A stretch of DNA of 64,000 nucleotides from Cupriavidus pauculus (GTDB lineage Bacteria > Pseudomonadota > Gammaproteobacteria > Burkholderiales > Burkholderiaceae), in assembly GCF_003854935.1 (NCBI RefSeq), contig NZ_CP033969.1, positions 2,728,001 to 2,792,000 on the forward strand, given 5' to 3'. How positions within the stretch are numbered: the first letter of the stretch is position 1; each line of letters starts with the position of its first letter. A program made the position numbers and the translations under genes. The notes below the pieces were generated by a model that worked only from the letters and a program-made list of their open reading frames with translations, was not told the origin of the DNA and did not search any database. This document shows positions 35,894-45,054 of the stretch, piece after piece.

Positions 35894-37573
35894 ATGCAAA
35901 CATTCGACTACGTCATCGTCGGCGCTGGCTCGGCCGGTTCAGTTCTCGCAAATCGCCTGAGCGAAAGCGGAAAATATACCGTTTGCCTTCTCGAAGCCGG
36001 CCCGAAAGACCGGTATCCGTGGATTCACATTCCCATCGGATATGCGAAGACGATGCAACACCCGAAATACAACTGGCGTTTCTACACCGAGCCTGAACCG
36101 GAACTCGCGAATCGCAAAATCTATCAACCGCGTGGCCGAACACTTGGCGGAAGCAGTTCGATTAACGGCCTTATCTACATCCGCGGCCAAAAGCGTGACT
36201 ACGACGAATGGCGTGACCTCGGCAACCCCGGCTGGGGTTGGGACGACGTGCTACCGTACTTTCGCAAGCTCGAGACCAACGACCTAGGCGCGTCAGCAAC
36301 CCGCGGCGATAGCGGCCCGATGCATGCGACTAGCGTTCCACCGGAGCATGAACTGGTCGACGCTTTCATTGGAGCGTCTGAACGCCTGGGCGTACCCCGC
36401 ACGAATGATTTCAATGATGGCCGTCAAGAGGGAGTAGGTTATTTCCAGGTCAGCACAAAGAACGGCTTCCGCTGCTCGACCGCGGTCGGGTATCTGAAGC
36501 CGGCGAAGAGCCGAGCCAACCTCCATATCGAGACTCTTGCACAAGCAACCAAGGTGTTGTTCGAGGGGAAACGGGCCACAGGCGTTCGGTACGTGCGAGA
36601 CGGTCGAACTCTCGAGGTCAAAGCGACGCGCGAAGTCCTGCTCTGTGCCGGTGCCATCCAGTCCCCACAGCTATTGCAACTTTCGGGCGTTGGCCCTGCA
36701 GCTTTGCTCTCTGAGTTCGGCATCAAGCCTGTGCATGTCTCACCAGGTGTGGGCGAAAATCTCCAGGACCACCTGCAGGTTCGATTGATGTACGAAGTGA
36801 CCAAACCGATTACCACCAATGATGCGGTTCGTAGCTTGACCGGTCGCGCGAAGATGGGGCTGCAATGGCTTTTGCGCCGCAGTGGCCCTCTGGCGGTCGG
36901 CATTAATCATGGCGGAATGTTTTGCCGCGCGTTGCCAGACGAGAACGCGACTCCCGATATTCAGTTTCACTTCGCAGCTTTGTCCGCGGATAGCACGGCG
37001 GGAGAAGTTCACGACTTCCCCGGTTGCACATACTCGATTTGCCAGCTTCGCCCAGAATCTCGCGGCTTCGTGCGGATTCGCTCCCTCGAGGCGTTGGAGC
37101 CACCGCGTATTCAGTGCAACTACCTCTCGACTGAAACCGACCGACGCACGACGGTCGCCGGCGTGAAGTTCGCGCGCAAGGTCGCGGCGACAGAACCGAT
37201 GGCGGCGTATATGAAGCGCGAATATCGACCTGGCCCGAACGTACGCACGGACGATGAAATCCTGCAGTTCTGCCGGGAATACGGGACAACGATTTTCCAT
37301 CCGTCCGGCACGGCAAAAATGGGCTCGGCCGACGACCCTATGGCGGTGGTTGACGGTGAATTGCGCGTTAGGGGTGTCGAAGGCCTGCGTGTCATTGACT
37401 GCTCAATCATGCCGACTCTCATATCTGGGAACACAAATATCCCCACGGTGATGATTGCCGAAAAAGCGGCCGACATGATTCTGAAGGGCGACCGCCGGCG
37501 AGTCGAAACTTCACACGTGATTGGGTCCGAGAAGATTGTAGGGCTCAGCAAACAGGAGGCGCAGCACAGCTGA
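35894..37573 (+). CDS. GMC family dehydrogenase (choline/alcohol dehydrogenase-like)
   Basis: 559 residues from ATG 35894 (GGAGA ribosome-binding site nearby). FAD motif GAGSAGSVLANRL (GxGxxG at 10-15), GMC signatures GRTLGGSSSINGLIYIRG and GAIQSPQLLQLSGVGP, catalytic His469 (FHPSGTAKMG) and Asn513/515 (SGNTNIPTVMIAEK). Oxidises a primary alcohol to an aldehyde, passing electrons to the respiratory chain. The same class includes choline dehydrogenase and the isethionate dehydrogenase of Cupriavidus. The neighbouring symporter and aldehyde dehydrogenase point to stepwise alcohol-aldehyde-acid oxidation. Confidence 0.85.
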   Translation: MQTFDYVIVGAGSAGSVLANRLSESGKYTVCLLEAGPKDRYPWIHIPIGYAKTMQHPKYNWRFYTEPEPELANRKIYQPRGRTLGGSSSINGLIYIRGQKRDYDEWRDLGNPGWGWDDVLPYFRKLETNDLGASATRGDSGPMHATSVPPEHELVDAFIGASERLGVPRTNDFNDGRQEGVGYFQVSTKNGFRCSTAVGYLKPAKSRANLHIETLAQATKVLFEGKRATGVRYVRDGRTLEVKATREVLLCAGAIQSPQLLQLSGVGPAALLSEFGIKPVHVSPGVGENLQDHLQVRLMYEVTKPITTNDAVRSLTGRAKMGLQWLLRRSGPLAVGINHGGMFCRALPDENATPDIQFHFAALSADSTAGEVHDFPGCTYSICQLRPESRGFVRIRSLEALEPPRIQCNYLSTETDRRTTVAGVKFARKVAATEPMAAYMKREYRPGPNVRTDDEILQFCREYGTTIFHPSGTAKMGSADDPMAVVDGELRVRGVEGLRVIDCSIMPTLISGNTNIPTVMIAEKAADMILKGDRRRVETSHVIGSEKIVGLSKQEAQHS

Positions 37574-37675
37574 CGAGCCTTGCCAACTTGTAGACAAAGC
37601 GTCGCAACGGCGACGCTTCACCGAGCAGAACGCGTACATCGATGCGCGACAACATTTTCATGAAGTGGAGACATC

Positions 37676-39010
37676 ATGAGCACGGACAAGAAAGCCCTGC
37701 GGCGCGTTGCAGCTGCGAGCGTCATCGGCGCCATCATAGAATGGTACGACTTTTTCCTTTACGGAGTCGTCGCAAGCCTCGTCATCAACAAGTTGTATTT
37801 CCCTCCTGGGGATGCTGCGACATCGACACTTCTCGCTTACGCAACGTTCGCCGTCGGATTCGTTGCTCGGCCGTTCGGCGGGATAGTCTTCGGTCACTTC
37901 GGTGACAAAGTCGGGCGCAAGAGCATGCTGGTCATCACTTTGATGATTATGGGGCTCTCGACCGTCGCAATCGGGCTTGTACCAACCTACAACATGATTG
38001 GTTATTGGGCCCCCGGTCTTCTTCTTCTTTTCCGGGTCATCCAAGGGATTGGACTCGGTGGTGAATGGGGTGGCGCGGTCCTCATGGCGTATGAATACGC
38101 TCCTCGTGAAAGCAAAGGGTTCTATGCGAGCCTGCCGCAGATTGGACTTTCAGTTGGTGTGCTACTGTCCGCTGCCATTATCGCCTCGCTGTCCGCGCTG
38201 TTGACCGACGCTCAGTTTATGGCGTGGGGCTGGCGACTCGCGTTTGGACTGTCTTTTATCTTCGTGATGTTTGGTCTTTGGATTCGGCTCAACGTGATGG
38301 AAACGCCCGAGTTCGCGAAGGTCAAGAGCAGCCACAGCGAGACGAAGGTACCGTTCCTGGATATGTGCAAGCGTTTCCCGGGCAACATGCTGCTTGGTCT
38401 GGGTGCGCGACACATCGATGGGGTGTTCTTCAACATCTTCAGCGTCTTCACCATCAGCTATCTGACGAGTCATATCGGTATCAGCCGGAATGAAGCGCTC
38501 ATTGGGGTGATGATTGGCGGCGTTGTTCTGACCATATTTATCCCAATTTTCGGACGTATCTCGGACTTTGTGGGCCGTCCGCGTCTCTACGCTTTCGCTG
38601 CGCTCATCACTGCAGCATCGGTCTATCCAGCGTTCTGGGTGTTCACGCATGCGGCGGGTAACACAATGTTGCTGTGGGCCGCCATCGCGATTCCCTACGG
38701 TGTCTTCTACGCTGCAGTCTATGGCACTGTCGCGGTCTTCCTGTGCGAGTTGTTTGACGCCAAGGTGCGGTACACAGGCATCTCGTTCGTTTATCAGTTT
38801 TCGAGCGTCACGGCTGGCGGTCTCACTCCAATCATTGCGACGGTACTTGTGACCCTCGCGGGCGGAAGCCCTTGGCTCGTTTGTGCCTACGTCGCGGGTT
38901 CAGGTGTTATGTCGTCATTGTGCGCATTCATCATCGGCCGCCGAGCGGTACGGTCAAACCTCGAGCATCAAACGGAGGATGGAGTGAACCGCCGTCGTCA
39001 GCTTTCGTAG
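37676..39010 (+). CDS. MFS metabolite:H+ symporter (MHS/ShiA-like)
   Basis: 444 residues, twelve predicted membrane segments. Opens with AAASVIGAIIEWYDFFLYG and has FARPFGG-type and GRKSMLVITLMIMG loop-2 motifs, GLGGEWGGAVLMAYEYAP, all typical of the MHS subfamily (KgtP, ShiA, ProP). Imports an organic acid or small zwitterion with protons. GGAGA ribosome-binding site. Between the GMC dehydrogenase and the aldehyde dehydrogenase, so probably the uptake system for their substrate. A weak TTGT-N2-ACAA motif lies at 37588-37597. Confidence 0.9.
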   Translation: MSTDKKALRRVAAASVIGAIIEWYDFFLYGVVASLVINKLYFPPGDAATSTLLAYATFAVGFVARPFGGIVFGHFGDKVGRKSMLVITLMIMGLSTVAIGLVPTYNMIGYWAPGLLLLFRVIQGIGLGGEWGGAVLMAYEYAPRESKGFYASLPQIGLSVGVLLSAAIIASLSALLTDAQFMAWGWRLAFGLSFIFVMFGLWIRLNVMETPEFAKVKSSHSETKVPFLDMCKRFPGNMLLGLGARHIDGVFFNIFSVFTISYLTSHIGISRNEALIGVMIGGVVLTIFIPIFGRISDFVGRPRLYAFAALITAASVYPAFWVFTHAAGNTMLLWAAIAIPYGVFYAAVYGTVAVFLCELFDAKVRYTGISFVYQFSSVTAGGLTPIIATVLVTLAGGSPWLVCAYVAGSGVMSSLCAFIIGRRAVRSNLEHQTEDGVNRRRQLS

Positions 39011-39161
39011 TCGTCGCCCGGTTATCAAGTCTGCTCCTCCGCAAATCCCCACGAGCCACGAAGGCGAGGACACGGCTTTCCGGCCGATGTCCTCGTCGTT
39101 CGCGTGAGCGACCGTATCGGCAGGCTCATTTCAAAAACGGCGTTACTCTCCAGGAGCATCT

Positions 39162-40592
39162 GTGTATCCCGAGCTATTTCTTTACATCAATGGTGAATTT
39201 ATTGGCGTCGGTGGACAGCGTAAATCAGAAGACGTCACCAATCCGGCCACACGTGAGGTGTTGGGACGTTTGCCTCACGCAACGATTGCAGACCTAGCGC
39301 ATGCCGTAGCTACATCCCAATCGGCTTTCCTGAAATGGCGGAAAAGCTCGCCACTCCAACGCTCAGAAATATTGCGTCGTGCAGCATCGCTTGCTCGGGA
39401 ACGTGCTGACGATATTGCGCAAGCCATTACCTTGGACCAAGGCAAACCTCTTGCGGAAGCCCGCGCCGAAGTGGTCACATGTGCTGACCACGCAGATTGG
39501 CACGCGGAAGAATGCCGCCGCATCTATGGACGTGTCATTCCTCCGCGAGACACAGCCGTCCGGCAGATAGTCGTGCGCGAGCCTGTGGGAGTTTGCGTCG
39601 CGTTCACGCCATGGAACTTCCCATTCAATCAGGCGATAAGAAAAATCACAGCTGCTATTGGTGCAGGGTGCGCCATCGTTCTCAAAGGGCCGGAAGATTC
39701 TCCCAGTGCAATTGTGGCGCTGGCGAAACTTTTTCACGACGCTGGATTGCCGCCCGGTGTCCTGAACATCGTTTGGGGTGTTCCACACGAGGTATCGGAC
39801 TTTCTCATTCAACATCCGTTGGTCCGGAAGGTCTCATTTACTGGCTCCGTCGATGTGGGCAAAAAGCTAGCAGCGCTCGCTGGGCATCATATGAAGCGGG
39901 CAACCATGGAGCTTGGTGGGCATGCCCCAGTGATTGTCTGTGACGATGCGGACGTGGATTCGGCGGTACAAGTGACAATGCGGATGAAACTGCGCAACGC
40001 GGGCCAGGTGTGTGTCGCACCTACGCGACTCTTCGTTCAGTCGGGCATCTATACAAAGTTTCGAGACCAGATGATTGAGGCGTTCGAAACCGCCAGGTTG
40101 GGTCCTGGCATCGACTCTTCAACCACGATGGGACCGCTTGCTCACGCTCGACGAGTCAAGGAAATGGAGCGGTTCGTTGCTGATGCGAAAGCGCGAGGTG
40201 GGAACGTTCTAACGGGCGGGTTCGCCCCCGAGCTTGGCGGCAGCTTTTTTGCGCCAACCTTGGTGGACAATCTCGACGACACAGCCGACCTCATGCAGAA
40301 GGAGCCATTTGGGCCTATCGCGCCGCTTGCGAAGTTCGATACATTGGATGAAGCAATCGCACGGGCCAACAGTTTGCCTTTTGGACTCGCGGCGTTTGCA
40401 TTCACGGAGCGCACCCGGTCGGCACATCGACTCGCGACTGAGCTTGAAGCGGGCATGGTGAATATTAATCACGCTGGCATGGCACTGCCTGAAACTCCGT
40501 TTGGTGGAATCAAAGACAGTGGGATGGGTAGCGAAGGTGGCACTGAGACTTTCGACGGGTATCTCACCACGAAGTTTGTCACTCAAGTCTGA
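39162..40592 (+). CDS. NAD(P)-dependent aldehyde dehydrogenase (SSADH-like)
   Basis: 476 residues from a GTG start with AGGAG six bases upstream. Catalytic Glu250 ([11 protein letters not shown]) and Cys284 ([11 protein letters not shown]), plus [15 protein letters not shown] and the C-terminal [17 protein letters not shown]. Closest in wording to succinate-semialdehyde dehydrogenases of the GabD type, a class that also includes sulfoacetaldehyde and other short aldehyde dehydrogenases. Likely oxidises the aldehyde made by the decarboxylase or the GMC enzyme. Confidence 0.9.
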   Translation: MYPELFLYINGEFIGVGGQRKSEDVTNPATREVLGRLPHATIADLAHAVATSQSAFLKWRKSSPLQRSEILRRAASLARERADDIAQAITLDQGKPLAEARAEVVTCADHADWHAEECRRIYGRVIPPRDTAVRQIVVREPVGVCVAFTPWNFPFNQAIRKITAAIGAGCAIVLKGPEDSPSAIVALAKLFHDAGLPPGVLNIVWGVPHEVSDFLIQHPLVRKVSFTGSVDVGKKLAALAGHHMKRATMELGGHAPVIVCDDADVDSAVQVTMRMKLRNAGQVCVAPTRLFVQSGIYTKFRDQMIEAFETARLGPGIDSSTTMGPLAHARRVKEMERFVADAKARGGNVLTGGFAPELGGSFFAPTLVDNLDDTADLMQKEPFGPIAPLAKFDTLDEAIARANSLPFGLAAFAFTERTRSAHRLATELEAGMVNINHAGMALPETPFGGIKDSGMGSEGGTETFDGYLTTKFVTQV

Positions 40593-40704
40593 ATGTCATG
40601 CTGAACACGGTCGCGCGAGCATTTCGACGGCCTTAAAACGCGCAGGTTCGAAGGGGGCTGCGCCTTCATCCAGGGGTAGCCTTAAGTAGGTTCGAAGGGT
40701 CTCT

Positions 40705-41400
40705 ATGCGAGTTCTGATTACCGACGGCGACAATGAAATTGCAGAAGTCGTGCGAGAAGCACTTCGGCTGTCGGGCTACGCGGTCGACAGAGTCGCTACC
40801 GGAAATCTCGCTGACACTGCGTTGCGAGCCAAATCCTTCGACCTGCTCATACTGGACTTGGATGTCGAAGGCATAAGCGGAGCACAGGTTTTGTCAAGAC
40901 TGCGCTGTCGCGAGTCAAAGCTGCCCGTGCTCGCCCTCAGCGTGGTCGATACTATCGAGCGTAGAGTCGACGCACTGGACCGCGGCGCAGACGCCTTCAT
41001 GGCAAAGCCGTTCTCAATCCCGGAGTTGCTTGCACGTGTTCGTGCGTTAATCAGGCGAGGAGCAAGGTGTCCGGCCGAAGAGGTGACGGTCGGCAATCTA
41101 TCGTTCGACCTCATCGGCCGTACAGCGACGGTCCGTCGACAGATTTTGGATTTGACGTCGCGAGAGATAGAGGTTCTCGAAATATTCGCCACGCGGGCCG
41201 GTCGCGTGGTAACAAAGGACCAACTCGCGTCTGAACTTTCCCGACATGGAGAGGACGTAACCACAAATGCCATCGAAGTCTATGTCCATCGATTGCGCCG
41301 AAAACTTAAGACCAGTGGCGCCGCAATTACGACAGAAAAAGGCTTGGGCTACTGTCTTCAACACGGGCGACCAACTCCTTTCAGCCCTCGCGCTACGTGA
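40705..41400 (+). CDS. Orphan OmpR-type response regulator
   Basis: 231 residues. Receiver domain 1-115: acidic D7/D9, phosphoacceptor D51 (LLILDLDVEG), S79 switch, K101 (FMAKPF). DNA-binding winged helix from about 125 (VGNLSFDLIGRTATVRRQIL, DLTSREIEVLEIF, TNAIEVYVHRLRRKL, KGLGYCLQ). Like QseB/TctD-type regulators. No histidine kinase lies next to it within the element, so it either uses a distant kinase or is a broken pair. Confidence 0.9.
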   Translation: MRVLITDGDNEIAEVVREALRLSGYAVDRVATGNLADTALRAKSFDLLILDLDVEGISGAQVLSRLRCRESKLPVLALSVVDTIERRVDALDRGADAFMAKPFSIPELLARVRALIRRGARCPAEEVTVGNLSFDLIGRTATVRRQILDLTSREIEVLEIFATRAGRVVTKDQLASELSRHGEDVTTNAIEVYVHRLRRKLKTSGAAITTEKGLGYCLQHGRPTPFSPRAT

Positions 41401-41601
41401 GTGAGAGACCAGAGAGACGGCGTTGTCACGGCACGATGATTCTTATGTTCAAGTTCGTCGGCATGACTTGACTTCACACACGCCTTCGAGCGTTGATACG
41501 AGTCCACCTGGAGCCGGCAGAAATATGGGTGGCGTATGTCACCGACTGACCGAGCGCGCGCTTTCGGGCGAGATGCTGTGCTTGTTTTCTCGGCGCGTTC
41601 G

Positions 41602-42015
41602 CTAGTCATCGGTCGCACCCTGTAGCAGTTGCCGCGTGCGCTTCATGACCCAAGCCACCTCACGTTGGGAGAAGTCCCATTCGCCAGCGTCGACCTTCAA
41701 TCTCACGCCTCTCTCGGCGCGAGTCAACGCCACGTCTGACGACAGACCGGAGGTAGTAATCTTTCGCGATGCGTACGCGGCTAGCTGACTAGCAAGGTCC
41801 TCGCACGCGTCATAGCGTACCCACCGTTGTTCTTCAGTGAGACTGCTTTGATAGCGTCCGTCGACTTCGCGAACGAGAAGTTTTGGTTGAACCCCGGTTA
41901 CAGAACCGGGGTCCGGTTGCCTCGGAAAATCATCAGGCACATGTCGGTCTGTCATCTCGCTCTCTCTAACTGTGGCAGCTGCCGGGTCGGTGTGACCATC
42001 CGACACGCCTCGCAT
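41602..42015 (-). CDS. Conserved hypothetical protein
   Basis: 137 residues; a shorter start at MTDRHVP is possible. Contains DPGSVTGVQPKLLVREVDGR, RYDACEDLASQLAAYASRK and a C-terminal GEWDFSQREVAWVMKRTRQLL. The pattern is that of a small cytoplasmic protein found in Burkholderiaceae accessory regions; no function known to me. It overlaps nothing and has its own spacing, so a single-gene unit is likely. Confidence 0.55.
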   Translation of the reverse strand: MRGVSDGHTDPAAATVRESEMTDRHVPDDFPRQPDPGSVTGVQPKLLVREVDGRYQSSLTEEQRWVRYDACEDLASQLAAYASRKITTSGLSSDVALTRAERGVRLKVDAGEWDFSQREVAWVMKRTRQLLQGATDD

Positions 42016-42357
42016 GTCGTCGCCCTGCGCGCGAGTTCGCTCGGCGGAGCCCGAACCGAGTTGCCAAGGTGTGGCCGCACTACGCGGTTGAATGTGATTT
42101 ACGAAGACTCACAACTGAGCGTCAAGCATTTTGAGCGTCGCAGCGGCGGCGCCCTCTAAACCGACTCCATGCGACGGTTTCGTGCTCGGTTCCCGAAGGT
42201 TGATTCGAATGAGCCTCTGCGACGAGAACCGTTCGCTGAAGCGTCGTACCGTCGGTAACGCTCTGCCGGCGCCGACTTCCACAACAACAAGCTTCGACAC
42301 CGCTTCTCACCTTCCATATGGGACACATCGGTTCTCGAACTAGATTGCAACGGCTGG
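42016..42357. other. No gene recognised
   Basis: Short open frames on both strands here lack coding character; nothing can be assigned. Confidence 0.4.
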
Positions 42358-42783
42358 CTATACACGTAGGTACCACTCACCAGAGCCGTAAATCCTGTTC
42401 CGTGTATCAATGTCACGCTTGTAGCCGAGTTCTTTCACGAAGCCCAGCGACTGCAGCACTTCGCGTGCGCGCATGAGGTCCTGCCTATCTGCCCAGTCTC
42501 GCGTGTAGACACAGATGACGTGCCCATCGCGACCAATGCTGCGCAGAGCGGTGGATACCTTGGCGCACATTAACTGGTTGCTCTCGATAGCGCCGCTGAT
42601 TTTGTTCCATTCTTGGTCCACGTCGGCGGGGCTCACAAAGATGCACCATTTCCCAGATGCATCGGTAGATGCGAAGTCGTTGTAGCGCGGGGACTTCTTG
42701 TAGTGCCAGTTGCAACTCATGTCCTCAGACGGCTTGTCCGATTTTCTGAACAATCGTTCTTCCACACCGATTCCTTCCTTCAT
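42358..42783 (-). CDS. Putative phosphothreonine-lyase-domain protein
   Basis: 141 residues: NWHYKKSPRYNDFASTDASG, KWCIFVSPADVDQEWNKISG, AKVSTALRS, HVICVYTRDWADRQDLM, ELGYKRDIDTRNRIYGSG. This ordering (SGKW, D-x-x-W-x-x-I, AKVST, ICVYT, YK-D-T) matches small proteins annotated as putative phosphothreonine lyase domain (BLES03/DUF1917-like). Their activity is not established in bacteria. Single gene in the accessory block. Confidence 0.6.
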   Translation of the reverse strand: MKEGIGVEERLFRKSDKPSEDMSCNWHYKKSPRYNDFASTDASGKWCIFVSPADVDQEWNKISGAIESNQLMCAKVSTALRSIGRDGHVICVYTRDWADRQDLMRAREVLQSLGFVKELGYKRDIDTRNRIYGSGEWYLRV

Positions 42784-42926
42784 CGAAGCCTCCTCGCGTC
42801 CGGCGCTACTCCATCGCGGCGGCAGTTGCCTGAACCGACTATCGTACGGCCTCCATATTTATCGCCCGCCCACCTGAACATTATCATCTTGCGATTCAGA
42901 CACCACTACGCTTTATTAGATTCAGC

Positions 42927-43169
42927 TTATTCGTCAGCTGCCGAAGCTTTGTAGGCTTTTACCGCAGCATCCTGATGCGCCTGATAAGCTAGCACTGATG
43001 CCTTCGTTAGAAACTGGTTGTTCCGAGTTTTATGGTGAAGCTTGAGTTTGCCTTGCTTGAGCAGCTTCACGACATGTGGACGGGAAACGAATAGCAGCTT
43101 CGCGGCTTCGGCGGTGGACATGAAATCGTCGGCGTCAGGCGGCGGTGGAATCTTCGCGTTCGTCGACAT
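42927..43169 (-). CDS. Excisionase-like / MerR-type small DNA-binding protein
   Basis: 80 residues with a winged-helix excisionase motif: MSTAEAAKLLFVSRPHVVKL followed by LKQGKLKLHHKTRNNQFL. Such proteins act either as recombination directionality factors or as antitoxins. No obvious toxin is adjacent, and its place in the recombinase-borne element makes a role in excision possible. Confidence 0.75.
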   Translation of the reverse strand: MSTNAKIPPPPDADDFMSTAEAAKLLFVSRPHVVKLLKQGKLKLHHKTRNNQFLTKASVLAYQAHQDAAVKAYKASAADE

Positions 43170-43256
43170 TTTGGGTCACCCTTTCTCAAAGCAACCGGCC
43201 TCACGCGCCTAAGTTAATCCAGGCTAGCTCACAGGCACTGCGGCGCTACGTTCGTT

Positions 43257-43457
43257 TCAATCCGCTTTCCGCCGCGCGGCGCGACACTGTTCCAACTCCT
43301 TGCTGAGCTCTTCTATTCGCGCTTGCATGCCTGCCGCTCGTTTCAGTAGCTGTCCGACTTCATACCAGTAGGCATATCCTAGGTCCCCGTCCTCTAAGCC
43401 CAATTCGTGGAACTTGCGAAGCGCAGTCTCAAGGTCGATACGGCTATCAGAGTTCAT
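43257..43457 (-). CDS. Small hypothetical protein
   Basis: About 66 residues from an internal start (MNSDSRIDLETALRKFHELG, … LLKRAAGMQARIEELSKELE); a longer frame to 43559 exists but its first part is not convincing. Helical, with a short coiled coil at the end. Not recognised. Confidence 0.4.
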   Translation of the reverse strand: MNSDSRIDLETALRKFHELGLEDGDLGYAYWYEVGQLLKRAAGMQARIEELSKELEQCRAARRKAD

Positions 43458-43637
43458 CTCTTCTTCCGCTGATTCTGAGGGGCGGTTGGCGCGCTCCGCG
43501 GTAGGCAAGCGTCGAAACGAAACTCCGACTAGGCTGAGAGCGAACCCGACTGCCGGCACGACCAGAAGTGTCGGAGTCGTTGAAAGTGGAGTTCAAAAGT
43601 TCTTTCATGGCCAGCAGAGGTACGAAATATTGGTCAC

Positions 43638-44327
43638 CTATGGAAACAGTCGGGCATATTGTTCGGCGGCGGTCTTGGCTTCTTGCACTACCGGCTTAAC
43701 ATCCCCCGCGGATAGTCGTTGAAGCGGTGTAGCCCCACCCAACGCCTCAATCGCGGTCGTGAAGAAGTCGAACATAGACCATGGGTCGACTTTGCCGAGA
43801 CCACGTATGACCTTTCTGAAGTCGTCGCGAAAAATCGTCGTCGAGAGGAAGAACGCTGGGTAAAAGGCTTCGGGACCAAAGTAGACGCGAAATACTCGCT
43901 GCGATTCAACAAGCTTAGCCAGTTTCTTTTCCGTGAGGCCTGCCGAGATGCGGAAGTCATGCATTCGGAGCACTTTGCCTTGAAGCACGAGAGGGTAGCG
44001 CTCCGGGTTCGCATTGTGGTACCTACGGGAGCGCCTATTTTCTAGCGCCTGCTTCGACTCAGCTCTAACGCGCTCGCGAAGCCTATCTTCCTCCTCGCAA
44101 AGCGCGGGGAAATCGATGCCGTAGACCGTGGCCTGGCCAACGGCCTTGCAAAGATGATTCTTGAAGAGCCGACCAAGCGCCGCATCAGGGATTTCAAGCA
44201 GTGTTTCAGCGACCTTCGGGTCGAACAAGATGGCTGCAATCACGGCGCGATGGAAGATGTGGTCCACCCATTCCTCATCGAGCGATGTTTCGTTTTCTGT
44301 AGCACGCGTAGAGCGCGGCATGGTCAT
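43638..44327 (-). CDS. Hypothetical protein, ParS-like C-terminus
   Basis: 229 residues, not assigned to a family with confidence. N-terminal half is helical and charged; the C-terminus (FFTTAIEALGGATPLQRLSA, GDVKPVVQEAKTAAEQY) recalls the toxin-binding tail of Xre/MbcA/ParS antitoxins (LGG-x-TPLE-x-L-x-x-G). The rest of the antitoxin fold is not evident, and no RES toxin is seen next to it. Confidence 0.5.
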   Translation of the reverse strand: MTMPRSTRATENETSLDEEWVDHIFHRAVIAAILFDPKVAETLLEIPDAALGRLFKNHLCKAVGQATVYGIDFPALCEEEDRLRERVRAESKQALENRRSRRYHNANPERYPLVLQGKVLRMHDFRISAGLTEKKLAKLVESQRVFRVYFGPEAFYPAFFLSTTIFRDDFRKVIRGLGKVDPWSMFDFFTTAIEALGGATPLQRLSAGDVKPVVQEAKTAAEQYARLFP

Positions 44328-44435
44328 TCCTTACTTAAGCGAGAGCGTTTGAGCCCGCATGGTCTCCAGACTGCGCCGGCCTTCACGGATAAGCGCGTTC
44401 TGCAGGCCGCCGCAGATTTCGAATCTCGCACGTGC

Positions 44436-44888
44436 TCACCCGTTTTCGAAGCTCAATACTTTCACCAGCCGTGGTCTCTCAACACGCGTACCGAATGCGA
44501 CAGGCGAACACCGTCTCGTTTCTCCGTCGGCGGTCGAATACCAGTAGTTCACGACACCCTTATCGTTTCCCTCTGCCTCCTGCCACAACCCGCTTACTCG
44601 GCAGAGCGTGACGGAAGCGTCATCCTCACTACGAGCCAACAAGTGAACCGAAAAGCTAACATCGCCAAGTTGCAGTACCAATTGAATCAGCGCTTCGGCA
44701 CCGTCCACCACCCAACCATCCGGGGCCGCGCAGTCCGCACCGCGAGAGGAGGCCACGACAAAGAAGTTCGGCGTGAGGTCCGTCCATCCAACGCAGCGCC
44801 ACGCAAGAAGTGGCTGCATGAGCCTCTTCTTTATGGGATGTAGCTCTTCCCAACTGCTGTCAGTGAATAGCATGACACCGGCCAACAA
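44436..44888 (-). CDS. Hypothetical protein
   Basis: 150 residues, or 145 from an internal Met (MLFTDSSWEEL). Mixed alpha/beta composition, including LMQPLLAWRCVGWTDL and FSVHLLARSEDDASVTLCRV. No family recognised and no partner gene evident. Confidence 0.4.
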   Translation of the reverse strand: MLAGVMLFTDSSWEELHPIKKRLMQPLLAWRCVGWTDLTPNFFVVASSRGADCAAPDGWVVDGAEALIQLVLQLGDVSFSVHLLARSEDDASVTLCRVSGLWQEAEGNDKGVVNYWYSTADGETRRCSPVAFGTRVERPRLVKVLSFENG

Positions 44889-45002
44889 GAGTTTTAAAGG
44901 TTGAGTTTGGCATTAGCTGCATTTTTTGAGGGACGTATTTGTTGGAGTGACCTCAGCAAAGCTGAGAGTCGGTCCGTCGACGTTGGTCGGTAGCATCATC
45001 GA

Positions 45003-45054
45003 TTCTACGAATTACGTAGAGATTCAACAAGCGATTTCTACGATATTCGTAGAA
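45003..45054. promoter_or_regulatory. Two palindromic operators at the xre start
   Basis: TTCTACG-N5-CGTAGAG at 45003-45021 and the perfect TTCTACGA-TAT-TCGTAGAA at 45036-45054, centres 33 bases apart (about three helical turns). The second touches the A of the xre start codon. Strong sign of autoregulation. Confidence 0.8.
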
